From positions 5,826,603-5,890,602 of the forward strand of contig NZ_CP059735.1 in the NCBI RefSeq assembly GCF_000948975.2: a stretch of 64,000 bases of DNA, read 5' to 3'. The stretch is from Thalassomonas actiniarum. GTDB taxonomy: Bacteria; Pseudomonadota; Gammaproteobacteria; Enterobacterales; Alteromonadaceae. Below are positions 1-9,190 of the stretch, piece by piece (position 1 is the first letter of the stretch; every line of letters begins with the position of its first letter). The notes beneath the pieces are model-generated. The model was given only the letters and a program-made list of their open reading frames with translations, did not search any database and was not told the origin of the DNA. Position numbers and translations under genes: made by a program.

Positions 1-1483
1 GTGCCTCATCTATGCCCAAGCTGCTGGCCCAGCTCAGCTGATCTTTCACATCGATCAACAGCACTTCCCAGGCATTATTGCTTTCATGCAAAGAAGGGAT
101 ATTAAAGTTGAGATTTTCAAAGCTGGTGGCAATATCGTCATACTTAATATCGCGTTTAATGGTGTTGGTCAGGTCCGACACCCCTTTTACCGCACTGGTC
201 ACTTTTTCCAGCACATTGGCAACGGTTTTTATTTTGATCGACAGCTGGGTCAATTCTACCGCGGTATCGGGAATATCTGCCGCCAGGGCATTTAACCCTT
301 CAACATTGCCGACAAAAACCCCGGCAACGGCGCCCCCCAATGATGCCACCGCGCCAAAAACCTCCAGCGCCACTTTCAGCTCCTGCTCTGTTTTCCAGTT
401 TTCAAGGCCGACTAAAAAAGCAGAGCGGGTAGTGAAGACACTGACTTCCTGGGCAGTGAACTGCTCCTGAATTGCCGCTAACGATGTCTCCAGTTCGCTG
501 ATATTTTGCTGTGCCTGCTCGGCAATCGCCGCTTCCGCCACCATGGCATCATTGATATTGGCCAGCATCAGTTCGGCTTCGGCTTTACGTACCGCAACCT
601 CTTTGCCCTGATCTGAAAAGCGTTCAAATTGTCCCTGATAGTCCTGCATGGTATCCAGGTAGCTGGCATAAGTAGACTGATACAGGTTACGGTCCAGATA
701 AGGGACATAGTTGTCTCCACGGTTGGAGAACTCGACGAACTGCTTTAAGTTAGCCGCTTGCGTGTACAGGTTGGCGATAAACGGATTTTGCTCTAACACC
801 ACGGGAGAGGCGCGTAAGCTTTTCTCCACCCAGGTCAGCATGCTGATACTTAAAGCGGGGTTTTGATCATAAATAGAAGCCGCCATATCAAAGGCTTTTT
901 CAAACACCTGCTGATGGCCTTCGACATTTTGCTGTAAGTAGCCGCTTAAGTCGCCGCTTACCGTTTGCTTTTGATGTTGCCCCGCCAGCACGGTAATTAA
1001 CTCGCCGTTACCCAGCTCATGACCGCCGATATTGTCCAGGTTATAACTGCCGTCAGGGAAGAAAGCGATAGTGCTTAAACTGGCGCTCACTTCCTGGGCA
1101 AAAACCCCCACCAGTTCACTGCTGTTGGCGCCGCCATCAAGGGAGATGGTACCGCTGCCGCTGCCGATAATGCGTCGGGCATAAATAAATAATGACTGAT
1201 TTTTCAGGTTAATAGCAAAGTTATCGGGAATTTCCACGGTATCGGCAACAATGACGATCGTTGCCGGTTTTTTAGCGCCGATTTGCGGATTAAACAGCGC
1301 CTCACTTAAGTTAACATAGAGATCCGCCGTCACCATAGACGAAGCACTTAAATGTTCCTTTTTAGCAAAGAACTTCTGGGGCAGGTTTGCCGGTTCGGTT
1401 AAACCATATAAGTCGGTCCAGTCGGTCGCCTGGGCCTGCATGCCTGATAATAATAAGGCGGTTGGTATCAATAATTTACGCAT
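1..1483 (-). CDS. Large secreted protein with helical region and hydrophobic segment (C-terminus outside window)
   Basis: The reading frame starts with ATG at 1483, preceded by a good AAGGA ribosome site, and stays open for 494 codons to the window edge, so the C-terminus is missing. The first about 20 residues form a signal peptide ending near MQAQA. Residues about 45-145 are beta-rich with repeated small and asparagine residues. The rest is strongly helical, with coiled-coil-like stretches, and carries one glycine/alanine-rich hydrophobic segment around residue 380 (ALEVFGAVASLGGAVAGVFV). A long helical bundle with one hydrophobic hairpin-like segment is how alpha-helical pore-forming toxins look, and the upstream gene resembles XaxA-type toxins. 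I do not recognise the family; a role as partner subunit is an inference from position and architecture only. Confidence 0.8.
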   Translation of the reverse strand, partial: MRKLLIPTALLLSGMQAQATDWTDLYGLTEPANLPQKFFAKKEHLSASSMVTADLYVNLSEALFNPQIGAKKPATIVIVADTVEIPDNFAINLKNQSLFIYARRIIGSGSGTISLDGGANSSELVGVFAQEVSASLSTIAFFPDGSYNLDNIGGHELGNGELITVLAGQHQKQTVSGDLSGYLQQNVEGHQQVFEKAFDMAASIYDQNPALSISMLTWVEKSLRASPVVLEQNPFIANLYTQAANLKQFVEFSNRGDNYVPYLDRNLYQSTYASYLDTMQDYQGQFERFSDQGKEVAVRKAEAELMLANINDAMVAEAAIAEQAQQNISELETSLAAIQEQFTAQEVSVFTTRSAFLVGLENWKTEQELKVALEVFGAVASLGGAVAGVFVGNVEGLNALAADIPDTAVELTQLSIKIKTVANVLEKVTSAVKGVSDLTNTIKRDIKYDDIATSFENLNFNIPSLHESNNAWEVLLIDVKDQLSWASSLGIDEA

Positions 1484-1783
1484 AAAACTTTCCTTGAACA
1501 GGCCAAAACAACAATCCGTTACCACACTTGCCGATAAGCGCTATTTATCATTAAGCGCTCAGCAACAGGCACCTGAAATACAACCGCGAAGATTAGTTAC
1601 AAACTCCTGGGAGTGAGCAAAGAAAACTAAAACATAGCAGGAGCACAAATACCCGGCTTGGTACAAAGCAAACCCCGCCATGACTGAACAGGTGTCAACA
1701 CGCCTTGTTTGCAGCAGGCAAGTAGGAGTAAACGGGCTATTGATCTGGCCAAAAAAATATACGTCAGTAGTCACTGACTCATT

Positions 1784-1834
1784 TACCTAAGCCGTAATGC
1801 CGCTGCAGTTTTGCATCCCGGTGCGGCTTAGGTA
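1784..1834 (-). terminator. Inverted repeat after the XaxA-like gene
   Basis: Perfect 11-base arms TACCTAAGCCG (1784-1794) and CGGCTTAGGTA (1824-1834) flank a 29-base loop with its own small ATGC/GCAT pair. It begins just past the stop codon of the minus-strand gene at 1846. There is no T-run, so it is either a weak terminator or an mRNA 3' stabilising or processing hairpin. The rest of the 362-base gap down to 1484 holds only an implausible 71-codon frame. Confidence 0.45.
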
Positions 1835-1845
1835 TTCATCCTTAA

Positions 1846-3078
1846 TTACAGCGCTTCGTCGCTAACCACTATGTAGGCATTTTGAGCAAACTTAGTCGCT
1901 TTAGCGGAGATTTCCTGCCATTCTGTTTGAATTTGCGCCACAGAGATTTGTGCGGTAATGCTGCCCACCAGGGCAATAGCATTTTCCAGACCGTTGGCGC
2001 CTTCGGTTGAACTGATCAGCTCTAACATGGTATCGAAATCGGCGTTAATGCCCTGCCAGTGACCCTTTAATTTATTGACATGGGGGATAGCGGCGCGCAC
2101 TTTATTTTCTATGCCGATAATGCTTTTGTAGGACTCCTGGTAGGAGACATAAACATTTTCTTTATAGCTCAGCTCTTGCTCCAGCGCTTTGATGTCGTCT
2201 TTTAGCTGGTTGCGTTCTTTACGTGCTTTTTCCGCTTTATCGCCATAAACCCCGGCAACAGGAGCCGCGGCTAAAATTCCGTAAAAGGGCACCCAGGCAT
2301 AAGTGACTGTAGTCGCGGCTATGGTGACGTACTTGTCATAGTCGGCATTTAGCTGGGCCACCCGGGTCTGGATCTCGGCAATCCGGCGTTTAAGGTCGCT
2401 GCCGTCATCAAGCAGGTATTCAGAATGGGTTGTACGCAGTTGATCCAACTGGCCGCTTTGCAGGGCAATATCGGCAGCAAAATTAAGTAGATCGGTTTCC
2501 GCCTTGGCGGTATCTTCCTGGCGGGCGACCGCATAAGACTTCAAGATATTCAATAAGGCGATTGCCGTTTGTCTTTGTACTTCGGCACCTGCCAGATCCT
2601 GGGTCAAAGCCGCCGTTTTCATCGCCACTAAGGCATCTAATAACGGGGCAATAAATAAACTGTGAGTATCGGCATAATTGCTGAGCTTCAATGCCAGACT
2701 CACCATGCTGGGGTAAATCGTCCGGTTCCAGGAATCTGCGGTGGTATTCACTTCCTGGTATTCTTCCAGTAACGCCTGGAAGTTAGTAAAAGGCACATCT
2801 GAGGGTATACCAAAGGCATTGATCATAGACGTTTCAGTAACGGGTAAACGTAATGCTTCTTCCACATAGGCCTGAATGGTGTACCACTCTTCCTGCTGTA
2901 ATAAAAACTCGTCCGAACCCAGGTCGATAAACTGACTGTTAGCCCCGATCACGGTATCATAATGCACCGGGTCAACTGTGATTTCAGCCTGTACCTGAGA
3001 TAAAATGCTGGCGCCGATAACCGACAGCGCGAATGTTGAACGAATTAACTTATGACTTATCCTTTGTATCTTTTTCAT
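1846..3078 (-). CDS. Secreted helical protein resembling XaxA/HBL-type pore-forming toxin subunit
   Basis: 410 residues, with a signal peptide (cleavage likely after SQVQA, near residue 31). The body is almost wholly helical with heptad-like stretches. In the middle sits a hydrophobic hairpin (VTYAWVPFYGILAAAPVAGV, residues about 250-270) followed directly by a highly charged coiled coil (KAEKARKERNQLKDDIKALE). This layout (long helices, central hydrophobic tongue, then coiled coil) is that of the ClyA/HBL/XaxA alpha pore-forming toxins, and the length matches XaxA-type A subunits (about 400). Known XaxA proteins lack a Sec signal, so the signal peptide is unusual. Start ATG 3078 follows AGGAAAAG. 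It is transcribed towards another secreted helical protein, suggesting a two-component system. Homology is judged by eye, so family assignment is tentative. Confidence 0.6.
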   Translation of the reverse strand: MKKIQRISHKLIRSTFALSVIGASILSQVQAEITVDPVHYDTVIGANSQFIDLGSDEFLLQQEEWYTIQAYVEEALRLPVTETSMINAFGIPSDVPFTNFQALLEEYQEVNTTADSWNRTIYPSMVSLALKLSNYADTHSLFIAPLLDALVAMKTAALTQDLAGAEVQRQTAIALLNILKSYAVARQEDTAKAETDLLNFAADIALQSGQLDQLRTTHSEYLLDDGSDLKRRIAEIQTRVAQLNADYDKYVTIAATTVTYAWVPFYGILAAAPVAGVYGDKAEKARKERNQLKDDIKALEQELSYKENVYVSYQESYKSIIGIENKVRAAIPHVNKLKGHWQGINADFDTMLELISSTEGANGLENAIALVGSITAQISVAQIQTEWQEISAKATKFAQNAYIVVSDEAL

Positions 3079-3595
3079 TATTATAACTTTTCCTGATTTT
3101 AGCCTGCAAAAACAACGGCATCCCTGTTAACGGCATGGCTCACGACGCCGTTAGCAGCATGTCTGTTCGAGCAATAAAATAATGGCCCAAACCGGCACGA
3201 AAATATCGGATGCAACCACTTATTGCAGGCTGTTTATAATTTCAAAAGTAACAACCGATGAGAAAACACTCCCATGGATATGCTTTTGATTCCTTTGTTT
3301 AACTCCCTGGTCATTCCTTGTGAAAACCACTCAAAATCATCCCTTTATTTTGAGCGCACCCTGACTGAATACGAGTAAAAACGTAGTTGAAAAAGTAAGG
3401 CGAAACCTGCCATATGCCGATATACCAATACATACAGGGATCGGGTTAATTGCTCACTTAATCAACGACGCAGCTATTATTAAAACCTTCGTAGGAAAAA
3501 TAAACACCTGTGACGGAATAGCTAAAATTCGAAACGGGAATGATGAAAATATCTTCTTGTAAATTAATAACCTATATTGAAAAACACCGAAAAGC
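3079..3595. other. Intergenic region upstream of the toxin-like gene
   Basis: 517 bases between the stop of the LysR gene and the start of the XaxA-like gene, both on the minus strand. It is AT-rich with no credible coding frame, RNA gene or long repeat. It must hold the promoter of the toxin-like gene; I cannot assign boxes with confidence. Confidence 0.4.
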
Positions 3596-4507
3596 CTAAT
3601 GATAAATTTGCTCAATAATCGATTTTTGCGACAAAATCTGCTGGTAATGCTCGATAAAACACCTCACTTTCAGTGGCACAAAATGATTCTGCGGATAGAT
3701 AGCATGAATAGGAAACTCTAAAGGCTGGTAATCAGCCATAATCGCAACCAAACGCCCCTGCGCCAGCTCTTTATGTACCAGCCACTTAGGCAATACCGCA
3801 ACCCCTAAGTCGCCGAGCGCACATTCACGGATCACATCCCCTGAGCTCGACTTCATCACGCCGTTAATGGCTGCGGTTATTTCTTTCCCCCGGTAGGTAA
3901 AGTGCCAATGATTAAACCCTTTGCGTTTACTGAATAACAGGCATTGATGATACTGCAAATCCTCAACTTTTTCGGGCATACCCCAGGTTTTGAGATAACC
4001 CGGACTTGCAACTATCACCCGCTGGCAGGCCGCAATTTTCCGGGCAATTAAGTTAGAATCTTCCAGTTTGCCGATACGTATGGCAACATCGAGCCCTTCG
4101 CTGATCATATCCACCTTATGCCCGATCAAGCTGACATCAAGATGAATATCCGGGTATTTCTTTTTAAAATCAGGCAAAAATGGCACGATATATAAGCGAC
4201 CAAAACTATCCGGCAGGCTCACCCTTAAATTCCCCCTGGGTTGTAAACTAAATTCCTTTACCTGGGCCTCGGCGGTATCCAGCTCCTTTAATATTGACAG
4301 GCAATCACTGTAATATTGTGAACCGGCTTCCGTAAGCAGAATTTTTCTACAATTTCTGACAATCAGCTTAGTGCCCAAACTCGCTTCCAGCGCCGCCATC
4401 CTCTTACTGACGGAAGACTGGGTCATTTCCATATCTGCGGCAACAGCAGTAAAACTGCTCAGTTGCACAATACGCACAAAAACTTTCATTGATAAAAAAC
4501 GGTCCAT
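3596..4507 (-). CDS. LysR-family transcriptional regulator
   Basis: 303 residues, standard LysR length. The N-terminal winged helix-turn-helix covers about residues 1-60 (FTAVAADMEMTQSSVSKRM is the recognition part), followed by the linker helix and a periplasmic-binding-protein-like effector domain starting near residue 90 (GNLRVSLPDSFGRL). The sequence resembles the DhcR/CrgA-like subgroup, where QPRGNLRVS and DVAIRIG are typical. Start ATG 4507 has AGGAG eight bases upstream. It is divergent from the LruC-domain gene across a 430-base gap, so it may regulate that operon or itself. The effector is unknown. Confidence 0.9.
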   Translation of the reverse strand: MDRFLSMKVFVRIVQLSSFTAVAADMEMTQSSVSKRMAALEASLGTKLIVRNCRKILLTEAGSQYYSDCLSILKELDTAEAQVKEFSLQPRGNLRVSLPDSFGRLYIVPFLPDFKKKYPDIHLDVSLIGHKVDMISEGLDVAIRIGKLEDSNLIARKIAACQRVIVASPGYLKTWGMPEKVEDLQYHQCLLFSKRKGFNHWHFTYRGKEITAAINGVMKSSSGDVIRECALGDLGVAVLPKWLVHKELAQGRLVAIMADYQPLEFPIHAIYPQNHFVPLKVRCFIEHYQQILSQKSIIEQIYH

Positions 4508-4792
4508 TGCTACTCCTGCTTATTCCATTAACATATACAGTATTCGGTATACCTTATATCCCTTATTACCGGTTATATAACACCATAAAGTCATCACAAC
4601 AGTATACTTTTATATCACAAATTGATCACAACTTTGCCACCAGACACACCACAACAAGCATAAAGGGACTAGTGAGCCATCACTAACAACAACACTGTCA
4701 ACAGCAAAAATCAATATAAAAGCGCAAACTTAAGCATGACAGCAAGCCTTACCGTCAGTTAACGCTTTCTTGAGCCCTGCCCACAGCCCGCG

Positions 4793-4832
4793 AAATGGCA
4801 ATAATTGCAACCTGCAATGCAAGTTGCCATTT
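4793..4832 (+). promoter_or_regulatory. Structured leader hairpin upstream of the LruC operon
   Basis: Perfect 9-base arms AAATGGCAA (4793-4801) and TTGCCATTT (4824-4832) enclose a second perfect pair, TTGCA (4805-4809) and TGCAA (4813-4817). It lies about 110 bases before the LruC start codon in the otherwise empty 430-base divergent region, so it may fold in the 5' leader or act as a protein-binding palindrome. No other clear signal was found in 4508-4939. Confidence 0.4.
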
Positions 4833-4939
4833 TACCGGAAAGCAAAGCCACAACCTCTACAAAAAAAACATAAAAACAAGAACTTAAGACTTGGCCCGCC
4901 ATTTGAAAGACAAAACTATCCAATTTAAGGAGTATGGCT

Positions 4940-7117
4940 ATGATGTATCGTTTGCTATTAATGCTGTTAACATTCATTATTATCACGACCGGGATAAGGG
5001 CGGCTCCCTTTAGCCATTGCCCCAGCAAAGCCTTTTTATTTCAAGGTAAGCCGGTGAGCAGTTACGGCGTAAACCTGGTTACCGGCAACTATGACCTGAT
5101 AGAAGATAACCCCGGTATAAATGCCAATGTTAACGGCGTGGGGTTTAACGAAACGGACAGGTACCTCTACGGCTTTAATACCACCTACTTTCAGCTGGTG
5201 CGCCTGGGCAGCGACTTTCAAATTCAAACATTGAATCTGAGCGGTTTGCCTGCACAAACCACTTTTTATGTCGGTGATGTCGCCAACCATGTTTATTACC
5301 TGTACCGCAAAAATACCGGCTTTTATAAAGTAGACCTGAGTCCGTTAGACAGCGACAGCAATGCCCAGCTAACGGCCGAACTTATCACTGCACAAGCCGG
5401 GGTCAGGTTAACGGATTTCGCCTTTCATCCCAAAGACAAAAAACTCTACGGGGTAGATAACAGCAGCGGCGTCCTATACCAGTTTAACCCCGATAACGGC
5501 AGTACCCTGGCCATAGGCGATACCGGTGAAACCGGCACCTTTGGCGCAGTATACTTTGATGTTAACGGCTATTTTTACTTATCCCGCAATCAGGACGGGC
5601 AGATATACCGCATCAATTTATCAGCCTTAACTGAAAACACCAGCCCGGCAGAGCTGGCAGCTCTGGACGTTGCTGCGATAAAATTTGCCGACGGGCCAAG
5701 CTCCAATCAAAATGACGGCGCCCGCTGCGCCAGCGCCCCGTTAATCGATACCGATACCGAGTCTAATATCGATTTTGGCGATGCCCCCGCCAGTTATGGC
5801 ACCACTTTGGCCGATAACGGCGCCCGACACTTGCTTGACGGAGAAACTTACCTCGGCCTGGCTGCCCCGGACGGCGATTATGACGGCTATACCGGCTCAG
5901 ATTCCGACGACAGCAGCCTGGTCAATGGCCAAAGTTATGACGACGAAGACGGGGTTAATTTTGTTACCGCCCTGGAAACTGGTCTCGATGCCGTGGTGCG
6001 TGTCTATGCCGCCAATAACGGGGTTTTAAATGCCTGGTTTGACTGGAACCGTGACGGTGATTTTAACGATGAAAACGAACAAGCCTTTACCGATATCCGC
6101 TTAACCGCCGGTTTTAACAACCTTGCCTTACGGGTTCCCGACAATGCCATTGAGGGCGGCAGCTGGAGCCGGTTCAGATTCAGCCAGCAAACCGGCCTGA
6201 GCTACAGCGGCGGCAGCAGCAGCGGCGAAGTTGAAGATCACGCCATCAACATTTCCCGCCCGGATATCAGCTACCGCCATTATCCCGGGGAAAGCAGCTG
6301 GGTGACCCTGGCCTATGAAGACAAATGGCCGCAAACCGATGACTATGATATGAATGATGTGGTTTTTCGCTACCGCACCACAGAAGTGATCCGCGAAGGC
6401 CGGGTGATCAGAATCGATATTTCCGGCAAATTGCAGGCCCTGGGAGCCGAATACCACAGCGGTTTTGCAATACAGCTCCCCAACATTGCCAGCAGCAACG
6501 TCAACCCGGTAACCCTGCGCTTATTACACAACAACATCAAACAAGCATATAGCGGTACCAACGGCGCTGATACCTACGAAATACTCGAATCCGGCACCAG
6601 CAATGCGGTGATAGTGGTCAGCCAGGATCTCTGGCAGCATGCCAGCAGCATTTGCCGCTATTTTCGCAGTGAAATGGGCTGCAACCAGCCCGTGACCTTT
6701 GATTTTCAGGTCAGTGTGCCACTCATCACCCCAGTGCCCTTAAGCGAAATGCCGGCACCGCCCTACGACCCCTTTATTTTCGGGACACCGGGCCTCTACC
6801 ACGGCGATATTTTCAGCTATCAACCGGGACGCGAACTGGAAATTCACCTGGCCGATCACCCTCCGACAGAAAAGTTTAACCCCGGTTATTTCGGCCTGGC
6901 CGACGATACCAGCGATGCAGCAAGCGGACGTTATTACCGCAATGCCAATAACCTGCCCTGGGCACTTGAAGTGGTTGAGCAGTGGCAATGGCCGAGCGAG
7001 CGAAAAACGATTTTGCAGGCCTATCCGCAATTCAGGCAATTTGCCGAATCAAAAGGGCGATCCGCGACCAGCTGGTTTGATAGCAGCCAATCGGACAGCC
7101 AGTACCTTTTTCATTAA
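4940..7117 (+). CDS. LruC domain-containing exported protein with GEVED domain
   Basis: About 725 residues. The signal peptide MMYRLLLMLLTFIIITTGIR is followed by a beta-propeller-like region (residues about 30-240, with repeats such as FAFHPKDKKLYGVDN and FDVNGYFYLSR). An acidic linker and a GEVED-type beta domain come next (AWFDWNRDGDFND, then SGEVEDHAI). The C-terminal LruC domain is recognised by YEDKWPQTDDYDMNDVVF. Calcium-binding-like aspartate loops are frequent. The frame could begin at ATG 4934, but the AAGGAG site (4927-4932) is correctly spaced for ATG 4940. The product is expected at the cell surface or in the periplasm; the function of this family is unknown. It is followed after 21 bases by a lipoprotein gene, forming an operon. 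Confidence 0.85.
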   Translation: MMYRLLLMLLTFIIITTGIRAAPFSHCPSKAFLFQGKPVSSYGVNLVTGNYDLIEDNPGINANVNGVGFNETDRYLYGFNTTYFQLVRLGSDFQIQTLNLSGLPAQTTFYVGDVANHVYYLYRKNTGFYKVDLSPLDSDSNAQLTAELITAQAGVRLTDFAFHPKDKKLYGVDNSSGVLYQFNPDNGSTLAIGDTGETGTFGAVYFDVNGYFYLSRNQDGQIYRINLSALTENTSPAELAALDVAAIKFADGPSSNQNDGARCASAPLIDTDTESNIDFGDAPASYGTTLADNGARHLLDGETYLGLAAPDGDYDGYTGSDSDDSSLVNGQSYDDEDGVNFVTALETGLDAVVRVYAANNGVLNAWFDWNRDGDFNDENEQAFTDIRLTAGFNNLALRVPDNAIEGGSWSRFRFSQQTGLSYSGGSSSGEVEDHAINISRPDISYRHYPGESSWVTLAYEDKWPQTDDYDMNDVVFRYRTTEVIREGRVIRIDISGKLQALGAEYHSGFAIQLPNIASSNVNPVTLRLLHNNIKQAYSGTNGADTYEILESGTSNAVIVVSQDLWQHASSICRYFRSEMGCNQPVTFDFQVSVPLITPVPLSEMPAPPYDPFIFGTPGLYHGDIFSYQPGRELEIHLADHPPTEKFNPGYFGLADDTSDAASGRYYRNANNLPWALEVVEQWQWPSERKTILQAYPQFRQFAESKGRSATSWFDSSQSDSQYLFH

Positions 7118-7138
7118 CAGTGCATCACAGGAGGTTTT

Positions 7139-7651
7139 ATGAGTGTAATGAATATGACCGGCAGAGCCGGAGGAAAGTGGCCTTTAAAGCTGATTTTACC
7201 CTGCCTTTGGGCCTTAATGATCAGTGCCTGCGGTGGCGGCGGTGGCGATTCGGGCAGTGAGAGTAATGTGGCCCCGCCACCGGCCGATAACGTCATCATA
7301 GATCAGGAGGAAACCCCTGATCCTATCGCCGAATTAAAAAACCTGGTGATTGCCGATGATTTTAGCTTTACCACAAAAGAACAAGTCACCTTAACGGTGT
7401 CGCTTGACGAGTATGCCGGGCAAAGAGCTTATGTGTCTTTATATAGCGATTACCGGCTACTGCCCTCGGGGGAATATTATCCGATAGCCGACAGCCGGGT
7501 TGTCGCCGGTAATTTACAACAAGGGCAATTTCATCAGGTTTTTACCCATTTAAAACAGCAGCACAACTATCTGGCGGAAGTGTGGCTTTATGATCTGAGC
7601 CCACCACTGCAAAGGGAATTAATCCTGAATGAGAACACTTTAAGCTGGTGA
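7139..7651 (+). CDS. Small lipoprotein, partner of the LruC protein
   Basis: 170 residues, with a lipoprotein signal ending in the lipobox LMISAC followed by five glycines. The acylated Cys lies near residue 31, so the mature form starts with a flexible Gly/Ser/acidic tether. The remainder looks like a beta sandwich (LTVSLDEYAGQRAYVSLYSD). A near-perfect AGGAGG precedes ATG 7139. Its tight coupling to the LruC gene and shared terminator suggest that the two exported proteins work together, perhaps with this one as the membrane anchor. No family recognised beyond that. Confidence 0.85.
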   Translation: MSVMNMTGRAGGKWPLKLILPCLWALMISACGGGGGDSGSESNVAPPPADNVIIDQEETPDPIAELKNLVIADDFSFTTKEQVTLTVSLDEYAGQRAYVSLYSDYRLLPSGEYYPIADSRVVAGNLQQGQFHQVFTHLKQQHNYLAEVWLYDLSPPLQRELILNENTLSW

Positions 7652-7696
7652 GCTGGATAAAAAATAACAAGCAAATAATAACAAGTATAAAGTTTG

Positions 7697-7734
7697 GAAG
7701 TAGTTTTATGCGCCGAAACTACTTCAATTTTTTT
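7697..7734 (+). terminator. Intrinsic terminator of the LruC-lipoprotein operon
   Basis: Arms GAAGTAGTTT (7697-7706) and AAACTACTTC (7716-7725) are perfect, with a 9-base loop, and are followed by AATTTTTTT. This is a classic rho-independent terminator on the plus strand, 45 bases after the lipoprotein stop codon. Confidence 0.85.
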
Positions 7735-7740
7735 GCTGCT

Positions 7741-8060
7741 TTATGCTTGCAATATCACTTTATTAATGGTGCCCAAAGCAACCGCTACCAGGATTTCCCA
7801 ATCAGCCGAAATAGCAAAAACCTTACACTCGCAGCTAGCCTGCGTCTTACCCATAGCCAGCACGCTTGCCCGTGCGCTCAGGGTTTCCCCCAAAGCCGGC
7901 CTGACATAAAATACCTTCAAGACAGTTTTGTATTGTATCAGCACCCGTTTTCACTTCAAAAACCTGTGTTTTTAACTGGCTCACCTGATATACCCATCGG
8001 GAAAACAAGAATATTACAGAGTAAATTCCAGCCATTAAGTTCAGCAAACGGGGCAATCTT
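7741..8060 (-). pseudogene. Frameshifted PaaI-type hotdog thioesterase remnant
   Basis: On the minus strand the pieces of one thioesterase appear in different frames. One has KIAPFAELNGWNLL, the next has LMAGIYSVIF and QLKTQVFEVKTGADT, and the last has VLKVFYVRPALGETLSARA and ends with VAVALGTINKV. The order and content match a PaaI-like hotdog acyl-CoA thioesterase, but at least two frame changes separate them and no start codon with a ribosome site precedes the first piece. It is therefore a pseudogene, unless sequencing errors created the shifts. It lies between the LruC operon terminator and the SbnA-like gene, and overlapping plus-strand frames here are shadows. Confidence 0.6.
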
Positions 8061-8183
8061 CACCCCTTTATTGATTTACTTCAAAGCCACTGCAAATGGC
8101 ATTTGATCGTATCCACCCAACAGTTAGTATCTATTTACTTACTACTTAATTCATTAAACAACGGCCAGTTTGGAGATACGATC

Positions 8184-9173
8184 ATGAAGGACAATATAGG
8201 TTCTTGCGTTGGGAATACTCCCATAGTAAGGCTGTCAAAACTATTCAAATACAGCAAAGTTGAAGTTTTGGCAAAAATGGAATTACTCAATCCGGGCGGC
8301 AGTATTAAGGACAGACCGGCGAAATATATGCTGGAGCAAGGACTTAAATCAGGCAAAATTAACGAAAACAGCCATATTATAGAAAGCTCATCCGGCGACA
8401 TGGCACTGGCACTGGCGATGCAGTGCAAACTACATGATCTGGCCTTCACCGCGGTGGTGGATCCACAAATTCCTGCCAACAACCTGAAAATGCTCAAGCT
8501 TTACGGCGCCAATGTTATCCAGGTAAAGGAAAGAGACGAAAACAACCACTATTTGCTGACGCGGATAAAAACCGTGAAATCGCTGGAAAAAGCCATCCCC
8601 AATGCCGTTTGGCTGAACCAGTATAGCAATCCCCATAACTGGCAAAGCCACTTTTACGGCGAAGGCGAAGAAATTATCCGCCAGGTTGAAGGCCCTCTTG
8701 ACTACCTTGTTATGGACGCCAATACCTTAGGCGCCCTGATGGGCATATCCCGTCGCCTGAAACAGGCGTATCCGGAACTAAAAATAGTCTCGGTACAAAT
8801 CCAGGATTCACTGCTTTTCCGTGAACCTTGCGGCCCCGGAGAAATTCCCGGGATCGGCGAAGAGCGGGTGCCGAATGTGCTGGAACTGAGCGAAATAGAC
8901 CGTATGGTAGATGTAGATGATTACGAGTCGGCATTGGCCTGTTATAACCTGCTTGACTACGAAAGCATCTTTGCCGGCGCCTGCAGCGGCTCAGCCATCG
9001 CCGCCATAGAAAAATTATTGCCGGAGATCCCCGAAGGCAGTCGCATCTTAACCTTGTTGCCGGACCACGGCGATCGCTACCTCGACTTTATTTATGACGA
9101 CAGCTGGCAGCAAATGGCCAAAGAAAGACACCTTGATACATTACCCGGCAGCAACAATGGCACAACCGATTGA
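8184..9173 (+). CDS. SbnA-like PLP-dependent cysteine-synthase-fold enzyme
   Basis: 329 residues from ATG 8184, which has GGAGA eight bases upstream; the longer frame from 8103 has no ribosome site. The fold-type II PLP signature NPGGSIKDRPAKYM supplies the Schiff-base lysine at about residue 44. The AVVDPQIPANNLKMLKLYGA stretch and overall length fit SbnA/cysteine synthase relatives that make N-(2-amino-2-carboxyethyl)-glutamate from O-phosphoserine on the way to 2,3-diaminopropionate. The usual SSGN loop that touches the PLP ring reads SSSGDM here (Asn to Asp). No sbnB-like dehydrogenase or siderophore/NRPS gene is nearby, so the substrate is uncertain; cysteine synthase or cystathionine beta-synthase activity is possible. 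Confidence 0.8.
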   Translation: MKDNIGSCVGNTPIVRLSKLFKYSKVEVLAKMELLNPGGSIKDRPAKYMLEQGLKSGKINENSHIIESSSGDMALALAMQCKLHDLAFTAVVDPQIPANNLKMLKLYGANVIQVKERDENNHYLLTRIKTVKSLEKAIPNAVWLNQYSNPHNWQSHFYGEGEEIIRQVEGPLDYLVMDANTLGALMGISRRLKQAYPELKIVSVQIQDSLLFREPCGPGEIPGIGEERVPNVLELSEIDRMVDVDDYESALACYNLLDYESIFAGACSGSAIAAIEKLLPEIPEGSRILTLLPDHGDRYLDFIYDDSWQQMAKERHLDTLPGSNNGTTD

Positions 9174-9190
9174 CAGCAAGCAACAGTCAG

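Noticed and set aside
1559-1774. 71-codon minus frame after the XaxA-like gene
   Set aside because: No ribosome site, Cys-rich random-looking composition and no domain features; it is in a normal intergenic gap.
7648-8106. 152-codon plus frame after the lipoprotein gene
   Set aside because: It runs through a terminator and antisense to the thioesterase remnant; the translated sequence looks like a shadow.
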